A stretch of 64,000 nucleotides of DNA from Leptospira sp. (GTDB lineage Bacteria; Spirochaetota; Leptospiria; Leptospirales; Leptospiraceae), in contig PEQN01000005.1 in assembly GCA_002786225.1 (NCBI GenBank), positions 1 through 64,000 of the forward strand, given 5' to 3'. The notes beneath the pieces are model-generated. The model was not told where the DNA came from, ran no database searches, and worked only from the letters and a program-made list of their open reading frames with translations. The first letter of the stretch is position 1; every line of letters starts with the position of its first letter. This document shows, one piece after another, positions 58,047 through 64,000 of this stretch. Both the position numbers and the translations under genes were made by a program.

Positions 58047-58676
58047 ATGAATTATATACATCAATTAAATTGGCGCTATGCTACAAAAAGAATGAACGGA
58101 CAAGAAGTTCCACAAGATAAACTTGATAGAATTCTTGAAGCGATTCGTCTTTCGGCTTCCTCCTTTGGTCTACAACCCTTTGAAGTTTTTGTAATTAAAG
58201 ATATAGAAACTCGTAAGAAACTGAAACCTGCAGCATTCAACCAACCACAATTTGACGAGGCATCTGAAATTTTAATTTTCGCATATTATGATAATCTAAG
58301 TTCAACGCATGTTAATGATTACATTAATAATATTGCCTCAACAAGAGGTGTAAGTATTGATTCTCTGGAAGCTTTTCGCAAAACTATGCAGACCACAGTT
58401 GATAGCAAAGGAAAAGAAGCTTTGCATATTTGGACAGCGAGGCAGGCTTACATCGCACTGGGAACAGGCTTAATGGCTGCAGCTTTGGAAGAAGTAGATG
58501 CTACTCCTATGGAAGGTTTTTCACCAGAAAAGGTCGATGGAATTTTAGGTTTAGCTGAAAAGAATTTGAAATCAGTCGTAATGCTTGCTTTGGGGTATAG
58601 AGATGAGGCAAATGATACTCTTGCTAAAGCAAAGAAAGTCCGTAAACCTAAAGAAAAATTTTATCATTTTATCTAA
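58047..58676 (+). CDS. NAD(P)H-dependent nitroreductase family protein
   Basis: 209-aa FMN oxidoreductase of the NfsB/NfnB type. The N-terminal WRYATKRMNGQEVPQDKL and RLSASSFGLQPFEVFVI match the FMN/dimer region, and KVRKPKEKF at the C-terminus holds a basic loop. ALEEVDATPMEGFSPEKVDGIL is also typical. GAGG lies about 6 bases before the ATG. Enzymes of this family reduce nitroaromatics or quinones; the true substrate is unknown. It ends directly before the ArsR-like regulator and sits behind a perfect inverted repeat. Confidence 0.9.
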   Translation: MNYIHQLNWRYATKRMNGQEVPQDKLDRILEAIRLSASSFGLQPFEVFVIKDIETRKKLKPAAFNQPQFDEASEILIFAYYDNLSSTHVNDYINNIASTRGVSIDSLEAFRKTMQTTVDSKGKEALHIWTARQAYIALGTGLMAAALEEVDATPMEGFSPEKVDGILGLAEKNLKSVVMLALGYRDEANDTLAKAKKVRKPKEKFYHFI

Positions 58677-59000
58677 ATGGTTCGCCCTCTTCAGCATCCG
58701 ATCTTAGATCATATTTCTTTAGATGGGATTCTTCATGCTATGAGCGATCCCATACGAAGAGAAATTTTCTTTAATTTAGAAGGCTGCGAAGCGAAGCCTT
58801 GCAATAAGAGTGTAGAGGGTCTAGCTCCTTCTACTCTCTCTTTTCACTATAAAATTCTGAGAGAAGCTGGTTTGGTACATTCAGAAAAAAAAGGGATTGA
58901 AGTGTTAAATACAATTCGCACGAAAGATCTAAATAAAAAATTTCCTGGACTGATCAACTTAATTAAAAAATTTCACAATCAAATAAATCAAATTACCTAG
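58677..59000 (+). CDS. ArsR-family winged-helix regulator
   Basis: 107 aa. The winged helix is seen in HAMSDPIRREIFFNLEG and PSTLSFHYKILREAGLVHSEKKG. The conserved ELCVC metal site of SmtB/ArsR is absent. Two Cys lie in a loop instead (GCEAKPC), so redox or electrophile sensing is possible but speculative. It starts on the base after the nitroreductase stop and likely represses the pair from the inverted repeat at 57990-58026. Its 3' end overlaps the convergent SGNH gene by 4 bases. Confidence 0.85.
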   Translation: MVRPLQHPILDHISLDGILHAMSDPIRREIFFNLEGCEAKPCNKSVEGLAPSTLSFHYKILREAGLVHSEKKGIEVLNTIRTKDLNKKFPGLINLIKKFHNQINQIT

Positions 59001-60070
59001 TTATTTATTTTCTTACTTAGTTTATTTGCCAGAATTTCAGAAAATAAGATGGCACCACATTTATTGAAGTGAGTGTAATCATTGTAATGTCTAAGGTCAA
59101 ATTTATCAGCAGGAATTTCAAGCATTCTATAAGATGTATTTGATTTAGCTAAATTATTCCAAACGATTGGAAAGACTGATTCTATTTCTCTCATCTGTTT
59201 GGTGAAAGGAATATTTACCAAAATAAAACGATCTTGTTTAGGATTATATTGCTTTGTGATTCTTGCCAATGAATCTTGCGCTTCCTTCCTTTCTTTAGCA
59301 AATGCAAGCTTTAGATTGGGATCTAAATGTGGTAAATCTATTTCTTTATCGCAATTTACATTAGAATCAGCTTCAGAATAATTCTTCCACTCCCATAAAC
59401 CATGATTGTGGATCTTTGATTCCATGATTCTATTTTTATTCTTTGCAGAATCTAAAAGTTCTAAGAGAGGTGGACCGATACGATTGTTTAGGTCTTGGCT
59501 AGATATAAAATCAGCATCAACAGAAGGTAAAATTTTTAGAAAGGAGGTGCTGTTTCCATTGTATTTTAAAATAAGAAATATTTCTGATAGGACATGATAT
59601 AAATAAGAACCAATATCTTTATAAAAAACATTCCAAAACTTGGGAGTCATTAAAATCATCCAAGAATCTATACCAAAGGAAAGTTGAAGAGATTTGAATG
59701 TGAAGAAAACTTTATTTATAGTTGTTGAGGTTGAGGATAAATTGATTAAATAATATTCTGCAGAAATTCCTTTGGATTGAAGATATTTCAAATCTAACTC
59801 GATTCCTTCTAATTGTTGGCTTGGCTTAGAGTAAATAAGTACACTGTCTTCCGAAATATTTAATGTTTTGGAAAATGTAGGCAAATGAATTCCACTGATC
59901 CATTGGCTATCGCCTAATATAATATATTTGTATTTCTTTGGCTTAAGATTCCTGGAAGAAGTCGAATACCAAAAATAAGATGATTCTTCTAGATAAGGAG
60001 AAATAAAAGGTGTAAGATAGTGAGCTAAAACACCAAAAATTACAATTGAAATGAAGATTACTCGTTTCAT
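58997..60070 (-). CDS. SGNH-like (GDSQ) envelope protein partnered with MBOAT (DUF1574-like)
   Basis: 357 aa with an N-terminal anchor (about 4-22) and an extracytoplasmic domain. The block I motif is YIILGDSQWISGI, with Ser as likely nucleophile and Gln instead of Leu. The catalytic Asp/His pair fits NDYTHFNKCGAILF. It starts 2 bases after the MBOAT gene. Layout matches the Leptospira DUF1574/SGNH proteins linked to MBOATs, presumably finishing acyl transfer on a glycan. The family name is by resemblance only. Confidence 0.78.
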   Translation of the reverse strand: MKRVIFISIVIFGVLAHYLTPFISPYLEESSYFWYSTSSRNLKPKKYKYIILGDSQWISGIHLPTFSKTLNISEDSVLIYSKPSQQLEGIELDLKYLQSKGISAEYYLINLSSTSTTINKVFFTFKSLQLSFGIDSWMILMTPKFWNVFYKDIGSYLYHVLSEIFLILKYNGNSTSFLKILPSVDADFISSQDLNNRIGPPLLELLDSAKNKNRIMESKIHNHGLWEWKNYSEADSNVNCDKEIDLPHLDPNLKLAFAKERKEAQDSLARITKQYNPKQDRFILVNIPFTKQMREIESVFPIVWNNLAKSNTSYRMLEIPADKFDLRHYNDYTHFNKCGAILFSEILANKLSKKINN

Positions 60071-60072
60071 AA

Positions 60073-61485
60073 TTAAAATTGAAAGTAAAAGAACTCCATT
60101 TTCTCATATATACCTAAGAAAGAAAAAAAGAACATCCCTATAATCATCGTTAATCCAAGCAAGATAGGATGATCCTTATACCAAAGAAAGGCTTCCTCTT
60201 TTTTATTCCAGAACTGTTCTGCTTCTATAATAATTAGCGGAATCAATAAAATTAGAATTTTAAGAAATAAATTTGAATGATAATAAAGTCCAAGTGATCC
60301 ACTCGCTAAATTCAATAAATGGTCAAAATCTTTTACACTAAATAGCAATAAACCAAAAGCGAAACTCCAAAAAGTAAAGAAAACTCCTAAATATTTCAAG
60401 CTTATAATAAATAAATAGGAATAGGAATTTAAATTAGATAATAAAAAGCGATTTAAGATATTATACAACACAATACAGAATCCGCAATACAAGCCCCAAA
60501 TAAAATACCCATAGGTTGCACCATGCCAAAGTCCACCCAGGGTCCAAACAATTAGTATATTTAAATTTTGACGAATGAAGCCAAGCTTATTTCCACCTAA
60601 CGGAATATAAACATAATCTCTTAACCAGGATGATAAAGAAATATGCCACCTTTTCCAAAAGTCGGATACAGAACTTGCAATGAAAGGTAGATTAAAATTC
60701 AACATTAATTTGAATCCCATCATCTTCGCCATACCACGTGCCGCATCAGAATATCCACTAAAATCTGCGTAAACTTGAAAGGCAAAACAAAATGCTACCC
60801 AGGAAATCATACCCGGTTCTAGATTTGATCGAAAAGCGTAATCAACAAAGCCACTTAAATTATCAGCTATAACAACTTTCTTAAATAGTCCCCATAGAAA
60901 TAATAAAATACCATGATTGAAATCATCTTTGTTTATTATTCTTTTGTTGCTTATTTGAGGTAGAAGTGATTTAGGCCTTTCTATGGGACCAGCTAGAAGC
61001 AATGGAAAGAATAAATCATAAACAGAAAATTCTAATAAGGATTTAGAAGGCTCTATAAGCTTTCTCTTTATATCAGTTATATAACTTATGTTATGAAAAG
61101 TATAGAATGAAATACCAACCGGCAATAGAATCTTCGGCAATGGAATTGAAAAATCTATATTTAAATAATAAAAAATATCATTTGATGATGTTAAGAAAAA
61201 TATTGTATATTTAAAATATGCTAATAAGAGTAAATTCCCTACTAGACCAAGTTTAAAAAAGTTTGAACCTATCTTTGTATCATTATTTAAATAAATTAAT
61301 CTTCCTAACTTATAATTTAAAAATATAACAAAGAGTAATAAGAACCCCATACTAAGATTCCAAAATGAATAAAAAAAGAAACCAGCTAGCAGTAGAAGTA
61401 TATTTTGTTGTTTAGTATTTAATCTAAAATATATAATTAGGACAATAGAATAAAAAACGATGAAAGTTAATGAGTTAAAAAGCAA
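60073..61485 (-). CDS. MBOAT-family O-acyltransferase
   Basis: 470-aa polytopic acyltransferase, third copy in the window. Motifs: LLAGPIERPKSLLPQI, FQVYADFSGYSDAARGMA, FWKRWHISLSSWLRDYVYIPLGG and the catalytic His in GGLWHGATYGYF. The Pro in the last WLRDYVYIPLGG, and AGPIERP, place it nearer the AlgI/DltB mainstream than the other two. TTG start at 61485, with the preceding gene stop touching it (TAATTG), so translation is coupled. An SGNH partner follows. Confidence 0.92.
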   Translation of the reverse strand: MLFNSLTFIVFYSIVLIIYFRLNTKQQNILLLLAGFFFYSFWNLSMGFLLLFVIFLNYKLGRLIYLNNDTKIGSNFFKLGLVGNLLLLAYFKYTIFFLTSSNDIFYYLNIDFSIPLPKILLPVGISFYTFHNISYITDIKRKLIEPSKSLLEFSVYDLFFPLLLAGPIERPKSLLPQISNKRIINKDDFNHGILLFLWGLFKKVVIADNLSGFVDYAFRSNLEPGMISWVAFCFAFQVYADFSGYSDAARGMAKMMGFKLMLNFNLPFIASSVSDFWKRWHISLSSWLRDYVYIPLGGNKLGFIRQNLNILIVWTLGGLWHGATYGYFIWGLYCGFCIVLYNILNRFLLSNLNSYSYLFIISLKYLGVFFTFWSFAFGLLLFSVKDFDHLLNLASGSLGLYYHSNLFLKILILLIPLIIIEAEQFWNKKEEAFLWYKDHPILLGLTMIIGMFFFSFLGIYEKMEFFYFQF

Positions 61486-63330
61486 TTAAGCCTCTTCAAT
61501 CATTTCAATAATCTGTTCTTTAATTTTTGTATCTTTAGGATATTCTAAACTTAATATTCTATAACTTGGCTTGAATGAACCTTTTATAGAATCAACTGTC
61601 GGTTGGAAGTGATTCTTGATTTTTCTTATAACAATTTCTGATTCTTCTTTATCTTTGGAATGGAGAATGGCTGTAAATTTGCCTTGACCAGCTCTTACAT
61701 AATGATCATTTTCTCCCAAATGTTCTTGGATACTTTTACGTAAATTGTCGCAATACTCTGAAAATAGATTCTGACCGAGCATTTGTATCATTCTTGGAAT
61801 ATTCTGTACTTTAAAAACAATCACTGTAAAAGAAATATTTAATGATTTTGATTTTGAAATCTCAGAATCAATTCTATCCTCTATAGGGCTAAAAGGATTG
61901 CTAAACGAATTTTCTTTTTCTTCAAGAATTAGTATATTTGCAAATACAGGTGAAGCTAATTCAAAAAGACTAACCAATGAGATCTTATAATCTTCTGTGA
62001 GTTTTTCTTTAGATTTATGGATGATAAATAAACCAACAAGCCAATTAAGATTTATCATAGGAATAATAGTAAACTCATCAATAATTCCTAATTCATCATT
62101 GGAAATCAATGATTGCAATTCCATATTAGATTTAAAATCTTCAAGTTTATAAATACCCATTACATTTGATACCATACCAACGATATCAGAATTTCTTCCC
62201 AAAATGAATCTTGCTATTGTTTCTGGGGAAAATTGATTAGATGTAAAAACTTTATAAGTATCTTTTTCTTTAGGATCGAATAACATAAAAGTAAATCGTT
62301 CGATTTGGTAATTTGATTTCAGAACTTGAATTAAAATATCGTAAGCTTGGTCTATTTTTCTAACACTAGCAAATTCTCTTGAAACATTTAAAATACCATC
62401 GTTAAGGGATATAATTTTGTTAAGATATTTTATTTCTTTGCTTCGTGCCTCAAAATCACTTACTCTTTCAAAAACAGAGGCAGCAATATCCGCCATTACC
62501 TTTACAAATTCGAGATCATCAGAAATATACTCTTCTTCAGATATCAACTTACCTAATATTATAATTCCGTAAAATTGGGTTAAAGTTTTTATAGGTACAA
62601 CTACTTCCGCTTGCATAGCTTGGAGAATTGCCTTACCATTAGGTCCAAGTCCCATACCCATTAATTCTTGAGCATAAATAACTGATTCTTGTTGTTGAAG
62701 AATGGAATAGATAGGATCTTCATTCGATATAACCCAATCTTCAGTTGGTTCAAAACCTTGAGATTCAATCAAAAAGAATTTTGAAAAATCATTCTTCGTA
62801 GTTGAAAAGATAGCAAGAGTCTCTGCACCAACTTGTCCCATTATCGAATAATTCAAGTTAGAAAAAAAATCGTCAAAATTTGAGGATGCACCTATTTCTT
62901 TGGTTATTTCAAAAATAGATTGGTAATTTTCAATTTTTTTCTTAGAAGCTAAGTGATATTCTATAGGTGCTGTAGTAAAATCAGATTCATCATCAAATAG
63001 ATATTCTTGTTTATCTAGATGTTCCTCTGAAGAATCTGCTTTTATAGGTGTTTTTATTGAAGATTCACGTGCTTCATCTTCCCAAACTTCAAATTCATCA
63101 AGCACAGGTGGTTCATTAAGGGATTCATCCCTAAGCTGTTCATCTGATTCTATTAACTTTTCAGCTTTAGCAAGTAAGCCTTTTCTTTGAATGGGCTCTA
63201 GCTTAGTTGATAAATTTTCATCAATAAAAGATTCTGCTTTTGCAAGTAAACTACTTCCAGAGGACATAGAGGCTTGCACATTCTGTCCTTTGGAGCTAGA
63301 GCTATCACTTGCCTTCTCTAAGAGGCCCAT
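61486..63330 (-). CDS. GAF-domain protein with degenerate GGDEF domain
   Basis: 614 aa. The first 75 residues carry three copies of a short motif (MGLLEKA, SSLLAKAESFI, KGLLAKAEKLI) in polar sequence. Two GAF-like regions (about 135-285 and 310-460) follow. The last 130 residues have GGDEF topology, but the signature is RAGQGKF and the metal-binding Asp is replaced (VIVFKVQNI), so diguanylate cyclase activity is unlikely. It might be a nucleotide-binding or scaffold domain. No membrane segment. Between an acidic repeat protein and an MBOAT gene, with gaps of 2 and 0 bases. Confidence 0.8.
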   Translation of the reverse strand: MGLLEKASDSSSSKGQNVQASMSSGSSLLAKAESFIDENLSTKLEPIQRKGLLAKAEKLIESDEQLRDESLNEPPVLDEFEVWEDEARESSIKTPIKADSSEEHLDKQEYLFDDESDFTTAPIEYHLASKKKIENYQSIFEITKEIGASSNFDDFFSNLNYSIMGQVGAETLAIFSTTKNDFSKFFLIESQGFEPTEDWVISNEDPIYSILQQQESVIYAQELMGMGLGPNGKAILQAMQAEVVVPIKTLTQFYGIIILGKLISEEEYISDDLEFVKVMADIAASVFERVSDFEARSKEIKYLNKIISLNDGILNVSREFASVRKIDQAYDILIQVLKSNYQIERFTFMLFDPKEKDTYKVFTSNQFSPETIARFILGRNSDIVGMVSNVMGIYKLEDFKSNMELQSLISNDELGIIDEFTIIPMINLNWLVGLFIIHKSKEKLTEDYKISLVSLFELASPVFANILILEEKENSFSNPFSPIEDRIDSEISKSKSLNISFTVIVFKVQNIPRMIQMLGQNLFSEYCDNLRKSIQEHLGENDHYVRAGQGKFTAILHSKDKEESEIVIRKIKNHFQPTVDSIKGSFKPSYRILSLEYPKDTKIKEQIIEMIEEA

Positions 63331-63332
63331 TG

Positions 63333-64000
63333 TTAAAGACCAATTTCTTTCATCAATTTTTTATAAAGATCGAAATAATTAGATTTTGAAAACTCTCTAA
63401 TCATATCATCAGGGAGATTTCCAAGTAAATTATCTAAGTAAGTAAGAACTTTTTTCTTATCCTCATTGGAAAGTTCATTGCCTTGAGAATCTTTGAATGA
63501 TTCAGACTTCTCATCTTGACTGGAGTCAGTAGTATCAACTTCTTTGACATTTTCTATAGGAGTAGATCTCATTTCTTCTAGAGGAGATAAACCTCCATCT
63601 ACGGAATACTCATCCAGATCTATCATACTCTCATCTTCAAAATCATTAGGATCTAAGGAAGATTTGAGATTGGATTCTAGTGCAGGCTCATGATTATCAT
63701 CGAAGGAAAGAGAATCTATATCTTCTAAATCCTCTCCAGGTGGAAGATCACCAATAATATCTGTTAGTTCTTCTGATGTAAGTGCGATTGGCTCGTCATC
63801 AACCTCTTCATTGCTTTCTTCTGTTAAATCAACTGATTCACCAAAATCTGCAATAGCAGGAAGTTCATCCTCACCACCAAGAATATTTCCAAGCTCATCA
63901 TCAGAAAGGGTAATACTTTCATCTTCTTCATCTGATGATTCATCGAAACCAAAATCAGAATTTTCTTCTTCACTAGGCTCGGATAATTTATCTACGTCCT
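63333..64000 (-). CDS. Acidic repeat-containing protein (partial, N-terminus beyond the right edge)
   Basis: The frame ending at 63333 stays open to base 64000, so an ATG at 63626 is internal rather than the start. The visible 220 or so residues are Asp/Glu-rich and contain two diverged copies of a motif: ITLSDDELGNILGGEDELP and IALTSEELTDIIGDLPPGE. A small helical C-terminal region (KKKVLTYLDNLLGNLPDDM, SKSNYFDLYKKLMKEIG) may be a docking domain. It ends 2 bases before the GAF gene, which carries its own short LLxKA repeats. Function unknown; the motif recalls acidic linkers in spirochaete signalling proteins. Confidence 0.7.
   Translation of the reverse strand, partial: DVDKLSEPSEEENSDFGFDESSDEEDESITLSDDELGNILGGEDELPAIADFGESVDLTEESNEEVDDEPIALTSEELTDIIGDLPPGEDLEDIDSLSFDDNHEPALESNLKSSLDPNDFEDESMIDLDEYSVDGGLSPLEEMRSTPIENVKEVDTTDSSQDEKSESFKDSQGNELSNEDKKKVLTYLDNLLGNLPDDMIREFSKSNYFDLYKKLMKEIGL

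Noticed and set aside
1..64000. Mobile element, prophage, CRISPR array, tRNA or rRNA gene
   Set aside because: I found no transposase, integrase, long direct repeats, spacer-repeat array or tRNA-like cloverleaf with CCA-type arms by reading; an Infernal/tRNAscan run would settle the RNA part.

Overview
The window looks like the chromosome of a Leptospira-type spirochaete. It is AT-rich, with dense genes and short gaps. Lipoprotein signals are loose (Cys preceded by Asn, Thr, His or Gln), there are many MBOAT/SGNH acyl-transfer pairs, 7TMR-DISM receptors and large modular signalling proteins, and ftsQ-ftsA-ftsZ stands apart from a murein (dcw) cluster. Species cannot be fixed from this sequence alone. 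I see no tRNA, rRNA, CRISPR array, insertion sequence or prophage, so it reads as core and near-core genome. No gap without a gene exceeds about 250 bases; the longest are 52467-52713 and 54630-54871.

Layout. 1-7641 (minus strand): pheT (C-terminus outside the window), a PAS/GGDEF/EAL protein, recQ and a HerA-like DUF853 ATPase. 7743-14919: a secreted caspase-like protein, a hybrid histidine kinase, two envelope proteins, an MBOAT acyltransferase and a PilZ protein. 14936-21324: a 7TMR receptor kinase with REC and SpoIIE phosphatase domains, convergent with ftsQAZ. 21520-27096: a FecR lipoprotein coupled to a patatin, then SGNH/MBOAT genes. 27287-35960: a 7TMR/GAF/adenylate cyclase, lemA, and an sbtA-sbtB-porin operon (predicted bicarbonate uptake) divergent from a 7TMR/AraC receptor-regulator.

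35964-45797 is one very tight minus-strand run, cheW-cheA-cheB-cheY-scpA-scpB-pheA-tyrA-namZ, joining chemotaxis, chromosome condensation, aromatic amino acid synthesis and murein turnover. Its CheA carries a C-terminal CheC-like domain. 45843-50606 holds fthC, zapA, an acidic coiled-coil protein and the thrS-infC-rpmI-rplT translation cluster. 50652-52523 is an amtB-glnK ammonium operon with an excellent sigma-54 promoter, ended by a terminator beside a group of small hairpins.

52714-64000 holds a small secreted protein, carA with a DUF5808 gene, an RND transporter, a nitroreductase-ArsR pair behind a perfect 15-bp inverted repeat, another SGNH/MBOAT pair, a GAF/degenerate-GGDEF protein and an acidic repeat protein that runs off the right edge.

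The points most worth a second look are the CheA-CheC fusion, the hairpin cluster between glnK and thrS, the sbtAB-porin locus with its divergent receptor-regulator, the lipoprotein-like N-terminus of FtsQ, and the missing start codon of the PAS/GGDEF/EAL gene.
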